Shown: positions 14,126 to 26,494 of the stretch, one piece after another
How the letters are laid out: every line of letters starts with the position of its first letter
Position numbering within the stretch: position 1 is the stretch's first letter
DNA from: Acanthacorydalis orientalis
Lineage: Eukaryota; Arthropoda; Insecta; Megaloptera; Corydalidae
NCBI GenBank assembly: GCA_034766995.1
Contig: CM068315.1
Location: 43,567,318-43,631,317, forward strand
DNA length: 64,000 bases
Reading direction: 5' to 3'
Made by a program: the position numbers and the translations under genes
Notes under the pieces: generated by a model
The model's database searches: none
Told to the model about the DNA's origin: nothing
Seen by the model: the letters and a program-made list of their open reading frames with translations, nothing else

Positions 14126-14695
14126 TGTGTGTATGGGTATTTGTTGGGCTTTGTGACCGCAATTATAATTTTTATCCCTTATTTACTTGAATATTCATAT
14201 TAAGATAGGAAACATAAACAACAAAAATAGTCTACATGCACAAACTCGTGTATATATATATATATATATATAAATGTATGTATGTATATAAAAAAAATCA
14301 TAAAACCCATGACAAACAATTGTACAAAAGTCCGTTACAGTAATCCGACTGAAAATAAAATAAACAAGAAATTGCAGAAAATAGAAATACACAATGTTGT
14401 AATACTGACATTAAGTAAGGGGCATATGTGCTCATTATGCGTTAATTAAATAAGCTCGCAGAATTTGAACCGACAAGAAACATTTCCATGCTTTAATTCC
14501 GTACCCTTTTCAAATAAAATTCAAAACAGTAGCCAGTATATATTCGTACCGTTTACGTATACGTAGTACTCGCAACGTACAGCTGGATGAGAAATGGATT
14601 CCTGATTAAAATGAAGTACTCTCGTACAAAATGATATAGAATTTAATCCTTTGCGGCATGCACACAAATGTGCAGACACACGTTGACACACATAA

Positions 14696-14759
<64 letters not shown>

Positions 14760-14876
14760 AATTATATATATATATATATATAAAAACTAATTTTAAAAAT
14801 TCAAATCAAATTTCAAATTCATCATATAATCAAGCTACTGTTATCCCCCTACCTCTCTCTCTCTCTTTGTATTATA
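10483..14876. other. AT-rich stretch without recognised genes
   Basis: This long stretch holds (TA)n tracts at 12198-12257, 14090-14122, 14248-14272 and 14704-14783, and a CT run at about 14852-14866. A 130-codon plus frame at 10981-11373 is the longest reading frame in the region, but it matches no family I know and has no supporting context. A more complex, less AT-rich patch at about 13370-13740 could be an old repeat end, but I can name nothing in it. Confidence 0.5.
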
Positions 14877-15086
14877 GGGTGATTCAACTTAGGCTTTCAC
14901 ACAAAAGTATTAAAAAAAAACGCAAAAATGGGAAAAAAATATCTTATTCCCCATTTAGTATTTTAGTTTAATTGTATTTTAGTATTTAATTGAACTATAA
15001 TACTAAATAAAAAAACCACATAACTTTTCTTAATTTAAGCACCCCATTTTAATACTTCCATGTGGAAGCCTATATTCAATCATACC
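14877..15086. mobile_element. Foldback MITE family C, copy 2
   Basis: This is the best-preserved copy. AGGGTGATTCAACTTAGGC at the left pairs with GCCTATATTCAATCATACCT at the right, the inner arms ACAAAAGTATTAAAA and TTTTAATACTTCCATGTGG pair next, and the centre folds around TTTAGTATTTTAGTT / AACTATAATACTAAA. The preceding bases end in TA. It has no coding capacity. The whole unit is about 210 bp. Its ends begin GGGTGATTC-like, reminiscent of Tc1/mariner-type ends, but no related transposase is visible in the window. Confidence 0.85.
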
Positions 15087-16798
15087 TGTATATGCATATG
15101 TTTGTATGTTAGTCTGTGTCTAATTTTTTATGAATAGTAAAAAAATAAACGAAAAGGTTGAGTTCTTACAATAACAATACAAAACTTTTATAAATGTACA
15201 CACATTTTAAATGTACATACATTTTGCTACGAATTATATATATATATATATCTTGAAGCAAAACTTGTGTTTAAAATAAAACATGAGTAGCAAAAAACAA
15301 TACAATATCCTGCAGCAATTTTTCATTAAATATGTACACTATTTTTAACTTACTATTCTAAATTTGTATAAGAGTATATGAATATACGTGTGTATATAAA
15401 AACAAACACTTATATATTTATATAAGTTAACAGTGAATTCTCAATTAGATTAAATCTTCTTGTTGCATGTCTCGTATTAATTAGTTTTTGATAAATATCA
15501 TACAATTTTTATTAAGAAATTTAAGATGTGTTAACGCGATAAAAACGTTATTATTACATCTGCAGTGTAGTAAAATCCAATTTAAAATCAACGCTAACCG
15601 CACTACTATTTTTTTTAAAAAAACTGTATAAGAAAATAAATATTCATACACAAAAAGTTTTATAAAGTAGTTGTAGCGCTGTAATGTTTTTTACACGATT
15701 AAATTTAATTTTATGTTGATTAATGTACTTTTTCAAAAATTCACTCGAATAATTTGTGTTTGAAATAATAGCCATGTTTTACTTTTGTTGTTTATAAAGA
15801 ATGTTATGTGCTTGTATATTTGATAACGAATTTTATAGGCTGATTAAAAAGTTTTATTAGATGATAAAAATTATATAATTAATAAAATAGCTATTAAACA
15901 AAACGGAATGTTAAAAAATCCAAATCAATTTGGACTTTGAAGAGTTTTATGAACAGTACAGTTTATACAAAATATTTAGAAATTACTTATATGGGTTTTA
16001 TATTATTTTGAAATAAATTGATATTAAAATTTTATTAGAATTTCTTTTTTTTTATTGAACTAAATGTCGAATTGATTCGGTTTTATTCACTGATAGTCTG
16101 ATTAATAAAAACGGTATGCCATATTTCAGGCAATTAAAAAAATATCGAATATCATAGTAAAATAAAACACATTCAATTAAATTTCATTATGGTAAAATGA
16201 ATCAAATAAAATAATAAAAACTGTACTGTTGTGAATATTAAAAACACACTAACATAATTCACAATAATTAAGAGTTTTTAATTAATTTAAAATATTTTAC
16301 ACTAAAATATACCTATTTTAAAATTGAATTTCATAAATACACATAATATGAAATTGTTCTAGTTAATAATACAAATGCTATGAATAGTTGTATGAAAAAA
16401 TATCTACGAGACTCCTATTTACAAAATTTAAATATTCAAATTCCGATTAAAACATTGTTCAAATTCCGTATTAAAGTTGCACTACGGGTTCATTCCAACA
16501 GTTCCAGAATAAAATACGTGCTTTAATTTAGCGTCGGCTGGAAAAATAATTAAACACGAATCAGCGTATAATTAAAATAAAAAAAGTTCTGATAATTATG
16601 TATTTTATCAAAGAAAAATATGTAGCGCTGATATTATGAAAAAAATGTAATAGATGTTTATTGAACAAAATATCATTAATCAACTAATGAACTGTTTTAT
16701 ATTTTTCATATTAATAAATGAAAAATATATATATTTTTTCCTTTATAAGTTTATAAGGATTATGTTTGGTTTTAATTTTTGTATCAAAAACAACAAAT
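15087..16798. other. AT-rich non-coding stretch
   Basis: I see nothing I can name. It contains a short (TA)n at 15234-15252 and no frames of protein-like composition. The plus frame at 16654-16863 runs into the end of element A2 and is not a gene. Confidence 0.55.
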
Positions 16799-17293
16799 TA
16801 TCAGATGTACAAAATAATTCGGTGCCTTTTTTTATAGAAAATCAATGTTTATGGAAAAATTGAATACATTGCAAACCTCAAAATATTTCCAATTATTTAT
16901 ATACCTTTACTCCATCTGTTAGATAGCTGTTGAATCCCATGTTAAAAAAGATATCATTTTTAAGTATATAAGGTCGTAATGAATTTTCAAATCTTTTCTA
17001 TTGATTTAGAATTTTTTATATGTCTTATGCATCACAACACCTTCCTCCAAAGTTGAATAAACCACTCCCCACGACTTCAGCAGTGTTTTTTTCAACTAGA
17101 ATGCGAAATGTTTACAATGCCTAATAGACTACTTTTTGAACATCATCGTGTTCACTACCGTTTTGTGAGGTTATGCCAACTACTTGGCCAAGATTTATGT
17201 AGTGTTTTTAAATGTTAAGTTTGGCATTTCAAAATTCTAAAACGACAAGAAAGTATTTTAATTTAGAATAGAGAAATGATTATTTCAATTTAA
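16799..17293 (-). mobile_element. Mariner family A, internally deleted copy (A2)
   Basis: The left end ATGTACAAAATAATTCGGTG is the family A 3' terminus. On the minus strand the element carries the 5' leader, a broken N-terminus (KKNTAEV...), then the tail (NSYLTDG) after the same core deletion seen in A1, A6, A8 and A9. Its 5' terminal repeat is missing: the leader passes directly into a family B 5' end (17294-17412), so the two form one composite in the same orientation. Confidence 0.8.
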
Positions 17294-17412
17294 AAATGCA
17301 CTTTAAAATGATATTCACATGAACACAATGAAATGACACTTCCATTGAAAAAAACTAAGGTCGAAATTCAGGAAACAAAAACTGTAATTATTTTCCTATC
17401 AATCTAATATAT
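17294..17412 (-). mobile_element. Mariner family B 5' end, joined to A2
   Basis: GCACTTTAAAATGATATTCAC, then CATTGAAAAAAACTAAGG, then AATTATTTTCCTATCAATCT is the reverse complement of the family B 5' leader and terminal repeat seen at 26940-27052. There is no coding part. It abuts the family A leader with no gap, and a similar B-then-A order occurs at 46838-47160. Confidence 0.75.
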
Positions 17413-19140
17413 AAATAATTAAAAAGTAGAAAAGAATATATAAAAAATAAATCAACTGGTATAATATCTACATTTTCTAATTACAAATTCTACTAGATTC
17501 CAAAAAAAAATACTTTAATCCAAAAAAAAATTATACATATAACATTTTCTATTTATTTAAAACGCGAACTCCATGCTGTTTAACCGAAAAGTTATAAATT
17601 ATCTAAACGAATAATTTTCATAATAAAATCATAAATTATTCCATAATCCGAGTTTCTCTGTATGCAGTAGAATAATATTTGCAGTAAATTTATTCTTATG
17701 AACTCAATAATTCATTTCGTATAAAAAAGAAACACTAGAAAACTGATAACAAATTACATTAATCGTATTAGTAGAAAAAAACTTGATTCGAGCATAATTC
17801 TTGCATTTGAAAATCTCGAATAAAAATGTAATTGCTGAGTCATTTTAATACACTTGGTATAAAAGTATCGTTTGATGTAATTTTCATTTTTCGTGATGGT
17901 GCATATTTGTTTAATTCTTTGAAAATGTTTTATTACAATTGAGCATAAAAAATTTATGTTTATAAGCGATCATTTGGAAAGACCGTTCGTATAAGCATTA
18001 ATTCCTATGTTTTAAATTCGAAATGAACAGAGTAAACGAATATACTGTATACTACAAAGAGACTGAACGGAACAAAAAATAACTCATTTTATCTCTGACA
18101 TCTTTTCATTTATTACATCCACTGGATATTTATTGAAGAATGCAAACGTTTGTGTACATTTTTAAATTTGAATTTATACTCACAACCTATTCCATAACTT
18201 TATCATCATAATTTAAACGACTGTTATCTTAGAAATAAATATAATTTCGAGTAAAATGAATGCAAACGATATTTTTTTTATATAATCTATTCAACTAGTC
18301 GTAAGTGTTCGTACAAATAGGAAACAGTATTTCATTATGTCAGATTCGAATGAACATCACTGGAACGTATAAGATTGTGTCAAATTCAACAACGATTTAA
18401 CAAATACTTTATTATATTATATTCTCGAATGAACTGTCGTTGTAAACATTGTGTGTATGTTTACGACTAGGCCATAAATAAGAAACTCAAAGTGCACGAA
18501 AATCAAGCAAAACTCGAACCATATATCATGGTAAGGAAATAACTGAACAGGACGGTAAAAAATGCTGTCCAAGAAAAAATTACAGCCTTTGTATTGATTG
18601 ACTGGGGTTATGTTGTACGATACAGATATGGAACGAGTAGACGGTTTTTATATAAATTTTATTTATCAGTTTGTGTTTTTGTACCAAAAAAAACATGTTA
18701 ATCAAATTAAATCATATCTAATTATATTTTTATGAATGTTATGAAATATTTCTCAAAAACAAATTCTTGAATTTTTCCATAAAATTATATAGAAAAATTA
18801 CACGCTTTCATTCGTAAAAAAATAACTTAGAGTATTTAATACAACGAAGATTAACAATATATCATAAGTTTGGACTTGAATTTACTACACGCGTCCGCTT
18901 TGATTAAGAAACTAATTCCTTTATTTGCTTTATAGCTGTTGAACTTGGATTTAATAAAAGAAAAACTAAACGTAATGATAAATCTACAATAAAATTACAA
19001 TGACTTCAATTAATTTTTTTGTAATATAAAAAAATGTTCCAATTTGAGATTAAGTTTCAGTACCTTATATTTATATTGTCATTTATCTTTTTTATAAATA
19101 GTGAATTTTAAAAATTGAAAAATTGAGTTATAAATTTTAA
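17413..19140. other. AT-rich non-coding stretch
   Basis: I see no gene, no long microsatellite and no transposon end in this stretch. Confidence 0.55.
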
Positions 19141-19142
19141 TA

Positions 19143-20345
19143 CGAGGGTCGTTTAATAAGTATGGTGAAAAGCAAGTTGAACACCGTTTTTTTTTTTGAA
19201 AAATATCGATTTTATTTCTCTAAATAGTCTTCATTGACGGATATACACTTGATCCGGCCAGTTTCCAATTTTTTCATCCCGTTGACAAAGTAACTTTTCA
19301 CAAAGTCAGCAAAATACGCATTGACGGCGACGATAACATCTTCATTTTAGGAGAATTTCTTCTCACCGATCCAAATTTTCAAGTTTGGGAAGAGGAAGAA
19401 ATTGCTCGGAGCCAAGTCTGAAAAATAGTGTGGATGAGGAATCAATTTAAAGCCTAATTCGTGCAGTTTTGACATTGAAACAGTCAACTTGTAGGACGAT
19501 GCGTTATTCTGATGAAAGAGCACTATTTTGTGCGCCAATCTTGGCCGTTTCTGTTTGAGCTCTTCTTTCAAACGATCCCATAATTTTGTATAACTGGATC
19601 TTGTTATCTTTTTTCCCTTCGTTAAGTGGTCGATTAGGATAATTCCCTTGTAATCCAAAAAAACAGAGGCCATCACCTTCTTAGCTGACAAAACGATCTA
19701 TGTTTTTTTCGGCGCAATTTCACCAGTCGTTGTTAACTATTTTGACTGCTGCTTCGACTCAGGTCTATAGTGGTGGATCCACATTTCATCCTTGATGACA
19801 AATCGACGCAAAAAGACCTGAGGATTGCGATGAAACATCTCCAAACACTGGGTTTTAATGTGCTGTCATATGCGTTTTTGATCGACAGTAAACAATCGCA
19901 CCACCCATCGTACACACAGCTTTTTCATGCGTAGTTTTTCATGCAGGATATTGTGCGCTTATTCAGTTGAGGTGCCTGCAGTCTCAGCAATCTCGTGCAC
20001 TTCCATTAAGGTACCATGTTTTTTTTCAATAATATCCGTTATGGTGACCTCAACTGAGCGTCCAGGACACGTTTCATCTTCAATGCATGCTCGGCCACAT
20101 TAAAACTCATTTATCCAGAAATAAACAGTGTTCAACGCTGGTACAGAGTCCCCATGAACATCTTACAACTCCGCTTTGATCTAGTCGGGTGTCCAATTTT
20201 TAAATAAAAATGTTTTATCGCTACACGGAACTCGTTAATTCTATTTTTGCGGTAACTGCTACAATGCTCGCTTCACACATCTGTAGAACGTGAATAACGT
20301 GTAAACTATATTTTTTCGTTATTTGACAAGAAACCGATCACCTTT
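19143..20345 (-). mobile_element. Near full-length mariner D (right end unresolved)
   Basis: The left (3') end is clear: TA followed by CGAGGGTCGTTTAATAAG, a typical mariner terminal sequence. The transposase remnant on the minus strand fills almost the whole interval (see 19212-20280). I could not find a matching terminal repeat on the right, so the end given is approximate. The overall length of about 1.2 kb agrees with a complete mariner. Confidence 0.8.
19212..20280 (-). pseudogene. Mariner D transposase pseudogene
   Basis: The minus strand reads as one transposase frame from about IKAEL (near 20175) to DYLEK and a stop at 19212, interrupted by roughly seven in-frame stops but with no frameshift over some 320 codons. 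Recognisable parts in order are NTVYFWINEF (first helix-turn-helix region), AHNILHEKLRMKKLC and RWVVRLFTVDQKRI (second DNA-binding region), then the catalytic domain. The first catalytic Asp is kept (VIKDEMWIHHY). The second reads Asn (FHQNNAS for HQDNAP), and the third reads Asn (APSNFFLFPNLK for APSD). Several losses are Arg to Cys or Arg to stop, which fits CpG decay. An inactive relic, despite good length. Confidence 0.9.
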
Positions 20346-21012
20346 TATGATAGAAGCATACGAATGATAGAAAACTGACAAATACTTGGTAGAATAAAGA
20401 ATAAATAAATGAGTTTATTTTAACAAAATGTTTAAGTCGATATTTCTATCACGAAACCCATAAAAACTTTTACACTCGCCCAACATTTTCTGAAAAATGA
20501 ATTTAGCTACAACTGATACACAAAAAAGTTTTATATCTGAAATCTTAATTTAAAAAGAAAAAAGCTTCTTTAATCAAATTTATCATTTGAATGAAACAAT
20601 AAAAAGGACTATAAAAAAATAAAACAAATAAAGGAACTATGATAAAATTCTATAGCCAGGTCAACAAAGAAATTGTTCAACATTGATCTAAAAGATATAT
20701 TACTGTGTGTTTTATTTCAGTGAAATAAACTTTTTAATTTAGTAGATATGCATATAACTAATGCAAATTCATAATAAATATGAAACCATATTTTTCACAT
20801 TTACGTTCGCAATTTCAACTGTTCGCAATACTTTCCAAAACGATATAAAAATTCGCAATGTGCATAGGTTTGATTGTAACATCAAAAAACCATCATCGAA
20901 ATACTTTATTAAATATGAAAATTTCCACTGAATTCTTTTCAATATAAACGTATTCAATAAAAACTACTGGAACGTTCACGAACCGAAAACTCTTTTTTTC
21001 ATGAAAAAAACA

Positions 21013-21060
<48 letters not shown>

Positions 21061-21331
21061 GTGTGTGTGAATGAGTATAATAAAAATAATAATAATAATG
21101 CGCGCATTCGGTGAAATACGAAAAAAATTGCCTCGTATTTATGTCTTGACCTTCAAGTTTTTATCACAGCTCTCAATGTTCAATAAAATTCCATTTCTAC
21201 ATTCAGTGGCCCGTGAATGAGATAACGTGTACGATGAAAAATATTTTAACGTTTCTCTTGTATAAATTTATTCCTTACACTTTTGTTTATCTGTTTAGGT
21301 CAGTGATTCTTCCATACAATAATAAATATAG

Positions 21332-21381
<50 letters not shown>

Positions 21382-21909
21382 GTGTATGTTTGTATTGATT
21401 TTCAGATATGTTCACAAGTAGAAAAAAATCTTGATTGAAAATAAGTACTATCGACTATATCACCTAATTAAAGTTGATGAATTTCTTTTATGGCGTATAA
21501 AATAAAGATATCTGGTATAAATTTTTCAATAAATCGAGAACTTGAAAGCAATTCACATAAAGATGAAATAAACACATTTAATTTATTTGAGATTTTTTAA
21601 ATGCGATGCCGAAAAAAAGAAACAATAAACTTAATTTTAAGCAAAACGACAATAACAAAAGCCCGTACGCCATTTTTTGTTACAAAACAAAAGGAACGAA
21701 AAACATCCACTGACATTCTAATGGTGTAAAATGTGAGAAGGTAGGTTGAGGTAGATTGAAGAAAGAATGGAAACGATCTGAGAGAAGCAGTAGCGCTTCT
21801 TGAAAATTTTCATAACGTGAAATTGGTTTAATATCGTTGTTGATACAAACAGGTTCTATATTAAAATTTTATTTGTTTGATATACAGTTTGTAAATAATA
21901 TTTTTATAT
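20346..21909. other. AT-rich non-coding stretch with two long (TA)n tracts
   Basis: (TA)n tracts lie at 21016-21059 and 21336-21377. I see no gene. The plus frame at 21213-21398 ends in microsatellite-encoded IYIY and is discounted. Confidence 0.55.
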
Positions 21910-21965
21910 AGGGTGATTCAGTGTAAGCTTTCACATGAAAGTATCAAAAAAATCTCAAAAATTAA
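21910..21965 (+). mobile_element. Foldback MITE family C, left half only (C3)
   Basis: GGGTGATTCAGTGTAAGC, TTTCACATGAAAGTATC and AAAAAAATCTCAAAAATTAAA match the left arm of C1 and C2. The right arm is absent, and the sequence runs within about 35 bases into family B coding sequence. The element is therefore a truncated MITE joined to mariner B3. Confidence 0.7.
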
Positions 21966-21998
21966 AGAAAAATTTTTGAAGTGAAACTCCTTCCTAAA

Positions 21999-22321
21999 TC
22001 ATTGAATTAAAAGCAAATAAGTGTAATTTTTTGTATGAGTTAAAAACAGGTGGTGAAGAAGTAGAAACTGTTCGTAAACTGAACGATGCTTTTGATGCGG
22101 GTACTGTTAAGGAACGTACGATGCAATGGTGGTTCCAAAAATTTCGTGCTTGGGACGAGAATCTTTAAGATTAAGAAGGTTGCGGGCGTCGTTCTTAAGT
22201 TTATAACGACCAACTGAAGGTTTTAGTTGAGTCAGAACCATGCATAATAATTCTAAAGCTTACACAAATGTTAGACGTTATTCATTCGACAGTTCTGGAC
22301 CACTTAAGACCACTTAAATCA

Positions 22322-22353
<32 letters not shown>

Positions 22354-22393
22354 GTGAAGCTCATAACTGCAATAATTTTTTACCAAACTAATA
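21999..22393 (+). mobile_element. Mariner family B, internally deleted copy (B3)
   Basis: It starts in the N-terminal coding region (ATTGAATTAAAAGCAAATAA) and reads broken but recognisable mariner: VETVRKLNDAFDAGTVKER, MQWWFQKFRAW, DQLKVLVESEP, then DVIHSTVLDHLR-like sequence. It goes directly to the 3' end (TAATTTTTTACCAAACTAATA) without the catalytic core. A (TA)n tract at 22322-22347 has grown at the deletion point. Its own 5' leader and terminal repeat are missing and replaced by MITE C3. Confidence 0.8.
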
Positions 22394-23147
22394 GTTCTTA
22401 CACTACAGTTAAATTAATTTCTGCAAATTAATTCTTATTTAACTCCACAGTCAACAAGAAGTTTTGTTCTAGTCAGAAATGTTCAATAAATTAAAAATAA
22501 TCGATAATGATTAAATGAACTTTTTGACTAAAAACTTTTAATCGTTTGTGGGGGAAAAAGAATTTATTATTAAAATATAAAAACTCAATTTTCGTGGATA
22601 AAATAAACGGAAAAAGTCAACGAACTCGATTGTTCATTTTCATATGTCAATTAACAAAGAATACATATTCATTTATACATTTTTTTATATTGTTAAAATA
22701 CATCATTCATATAAATATTTCCTCCGCCACTGCCTCAATGTTTAAAAAGCAATGCGGCCGATGCGCTGTTCGCTGTTACCGGCTTTATGTATACAAATGT
22801 GAGTGTATGGAGGCGACACGGTGTCAGGACTTTTCAACTTTTAGAGCAAACGAAAACTCTTTAAAAGTCTGCAGAAACGCTCCGCTGTTAGCTGATGGAC
22901 GAGAGTCTCCGCATTTACTTCTTGTTTTGTTACTATGTCTTTTCGTCATAGTGTTACAGTCGAAGTTGTTGTTGATGCTCAAGACGAAGAAATGTCGTAG
23001 CATTGTTAGTAGGATATAGTAACATATACTCTCGCACGCTTCCTGTTTTATCTTAATTCCGGCACGAATGATGATAACGTTTCTGTTTTAATGTAATACA
23101 GGGGTGTATGCTTTATCATACAATATTTATAAATACGTTTTATATAT

Positions 23148-23180
<33 letters not shown>

Positions 23181-23900
23181 TCTCTGATTAAAAATATTAA
23201 ATTGCATTTAAAATACATATGAATTATTCATTTTTTTTAGATGTCTCGAAGAAAACTTTTTAAAATAATATAAAAATTTATACTTTGTTAACAAATAATA
23301 AAGTATAACTCTGTTATTTATTTCATTATTAGATATATATAAATTTATTGTAAAGTCTAATTCTACACTAAATTTTTATCAAAAAATATAACCAAAAGTG
23401 ATTCAACGTTTCTGTCTGATATATAAAAATTGTATGACCTCACATATCCGCAAGAGAAGACAATGTGAAACGGGTTGACTCCAAGGTCAACAAAAACGGA
23501 TGTGTTACAGAAATTGGTTAAGAAGTGTGTAACTTTTTTGGATCAATACCTCAGGAATTGAAAAGCAATTTTCTAGGAATTAAATAACAAAAGAAATCCG
23601 TATAGGATTCAGTAAAAATTAAATTTTACAGGATTCAATAAAAACTGCGTCACACAAAAAAATAAGATTTTTAAAAGATTTTCTTTGTTAATATGTTTTT
23701 AGGCCTTTAATGTGTTAGTTACTTAATAATTAGTGTCCTGTGAAACCTTAATGTATAAAAAAAATACCGTAAATTGGTTTCACTTATGTTGTTTTTGCAG
23801 GGAACAGTATTAAGTGCATAATAATTTAAAAAGTTTTTTTTATTATGATTATTAAAAAACATTACAGCAGACAAATATGTATGTCGGTTATAATCTAATA
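22394..23900. other. AT-rich stretch with one unidentified longer frame
   Basis: A 157-codon plus frame (22546-23019) is the longest in the window. Its second half is less AT-rich and cysteine-bearing, but it has no motif I recognise, and its first half is chance-like. I do not call it a gene. A TA/TG microsatellite lies at 23144-23180. Confidence 0.45.
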
Positions 23901-24243
23901 TTAAGGTGTATAAACATATTCGCCATCAGATTCTAGCAGAGTTTCTTCCATTTTTTCGATTGGCCAGCTGAATATTTCGTTGTAAAATGACATGTGCTCG
24001 TCAAAGATGCTATTCTTTCACTTATTTCAAATTGACTACTTTCTTATACTTTATCAAAATTTTCGATCCATTTGCTTTCGCAGACGAAAGTTACATCAGT
24101 AGCAGCTGTAGTATATTTTATTAGCTGGAATGTGTTTTTTGATGAACCATCTACGAATTTCTCAGTCTTCACCATCCCAGTTTTATTAGCATCGTATTGA
24201 AAGCTCATATATGTTGAAGGAGCAAATATTTTTTTCTAGTCTT
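23901..24243 (-). pseudogene. Unidentified coding-like remnant, two frames
   Basis: Two consecutive minus-strand frames stand out from the AT-rich background by balanced amino-acid use. The upstream one runs from a stop near 24244 to a stop at 24044 and includes MSFQYDANKTGMVKTEK, SKNTFQLIKYTTAATDV and FVCESKWIENFDKV. The downstream one, shifted in frame, runs from 24017 to a stop at 23901 and includes NSIFDEHMSFYNEIFSWPIE and TLLESDGEYVYTP. The final ESDGEY resembles mariner C-termini (for example EANGDYF), so it could be a highly diverged transposase tail. The upstream part does not look like mariner to me. It could equally be a retired exon of a host gene or of another element. I cannot name it. 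Confidence 0.4.
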
Positions 24244-24602
24244 TTGAAACTTTTCTCCCATAACATTCAGTTGATAAAGTTTTTTTTTATAAAACGAACA
24301 CCACAATTTTTTAAATTCAAAAATATCCTCAGTTTATACTTCTTTTATTGAAAATTTTATTCTGGATTGAATAACTATATTAACTTATGCTTTCGGTCAT
24401 ATATATGATCATGTTTTCGTACAGTTTTTTTAATAACTTCAAAATCATAATCATTAGACAAAAAATAATGGCAATTTTCGACATCTGGGTAAAATTTGGC
24501 TAAAGTAATTTTGATTTTGAATGTGAGGCTACTCTCAAAGACCTAATTTATTGTAAAAGAATAATTGTGAAAATATGACTAATGTAGTTTTTAAAATGAC
24601 CA

Positions 24603-24694
24603 ATTCAGTTGAACTAAAATACAAAATAAAACATGATTTTTTTAATTTTTGCTTTTTTTTAATACTTTTATGTAGAAACCCAAGTTGAATCATC
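24603..24694. mobile_element. Foldback MITE family C, right half only (C4)
   Basis: GTTGAACTAAAATAC, then TTTTTTTTAATACTTTTATG, then TAGAAACCCAAGTTGAATCA match the centre and right arm of C1 and C2. The left arm is missing. A long (TA)n tract (24703-24760) starts a few bases after the end, mirroring C1, where a (TA)n tract precedes the element. Confidence 0.7.
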
Positions 24695-24700
24695 ATCATG

Positions 24701-24762
<62 letters not shown>

Positions 24763-24902
24763 AATTCTATATTTCTATATCTTTCATATCGAATCACATT
24801 TAACAATTTTCTGTAATTTAATTTTAAAAAAATTAAGAGTATTAATAACTTAAAAATTATCGAAATAATTATTTGATATAAAAAATATTTTTAGCTTTTA
24901 AT

Positions 24903-24939
<37 letters not shown>

Positions 24940-25682
24940 ATATAGGTAGATAATCTAAAAGACAGTCACTTAAACATGAAACGAAACAAAAATCAAAAAG
25001 AATATATTTGAAAGCTGTGTTAACTTCAGGACCCTCTCAAAGTCTACGGCTTTGTTTTGTGTTAGCAACAGTGAAAGAATGTCTTGGGAGTACGCGTAGA
25101 GTAAGGACGATGACGGCGGCATTTTGTGCAGTTTACGAATCGTACGAATTTCGTGCGTGCCTGCAAGAAAGCGTATAAAAGTACAAAAGTGAGACAAAAC
25201 AACTGATTCATACTCTTTTCAGTACATATTCGAACCGTTCGGTAATTTCCTAACGTGCTACCGTTTTTGTCATTTTTTTTTCTTACAAATGAGTATGTGT
25301 ATTGTCTTAAAAGCCTTTCTTATGGGTAGCCAATCCGAAATAAAACGAATACACATTTTATTTATTTTCAATATTTGAATATTTAATTTGGTTTATAGAT
25401 TTTTATTAACCTTCACCTTAAATGTTTTCATAAAACTAATTTATATTCAGTTGTGATTAATATTATTATAAATATATTTGTATGATAATTGTTATATATA
25501 TTTATTTTTACTTTGTCTATAAATATTAAATCTACCAACAAATTCAATCTAAACTTTTCTAATTAAACTGTTTTCAATTAATTTTATACTTATCATTTTC
25601 ACATGTAACCATATTTAAATAAGCAATGAATATTTATTATCTATTTATATTAACTTTTTATCTATCTATGTATCTATATATT

Positions 25683-25728
<46 letters not shown>

Positions 25729-26425
25729 TATATATATATAGTTTGGTATCACCATATTGTTTTGGTACATGTCCCATTTTCAAATTGATTTTAGAACCCA
25801 ATTTTAATCCTAACTTATCTTCATTAATAGATATTTTAAATATAATTTACTTAATTTTAAGTTATTTAACATCAAGTAGCTATTTGTTTTTATTTTTCTA
25901 CTTAATTCGTGCTGTTTATACAACAAAATAACAAACTAAAAGAACAAATAAATATAAATATCGACGCGATAATTTATAATTTAAAGGTATACACCGCACC
26001 TTGTTTAAAACATAAATTAGTTTTCAAATCAATCTCTAAAATCCAGCTCAAAATAGTATACGTGCCGTAATTAAAATTTTTTTAAAAATTAAAAATAAGA
26101 CATGTTCGGGTAAGTATTTACTGCCCTAACGATCTTTTATTAAGAAAAAATCAGATAAGAAAACAACCAAAAATTATTACAGGCTGTTAACTTTTTAATT
26201 CTAGCAGAAAGATTAATTCAAATGGAAAAATTCTCGTTTATAAACAGTAAGATAGAGTGATACAGAACCGTTTTGAAGGGTCAGTCGTTCCTATCAGTCA
26301 ATCAGTCGTAATTCCGCATTAAATAACCACGAAACCGCAATTCTGTTTTCATCATTTGCGGGTGCTTGAAGGATTTGAAATCGAGACTTGTGGTTTATTA
26401 ATTAAAGCATATTAGCATATTACTT

Positions 26426-26482
<57 letters not shown>

Positions 26483-26494
26483 AGTTGTGTGTAT
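24695..26494. other. AT-rich non-coding stretch with microsatellites
   Basis: (TA)n tracts lie at 24703-24760, 24906-24931, 25687-25740 and 26429-26474. I see no gene. The short frames at 24970-25197 and 25743-25931 show no motif. Confidence 0.5.

Noticed and set aside
22546..23019. 157-codon plus frame, the longest in the window
   Set aside because: The first half is chance-like, the hydrophobic C-terminus has no recognisable family, and no splice or start context supports it. Left unnamed.
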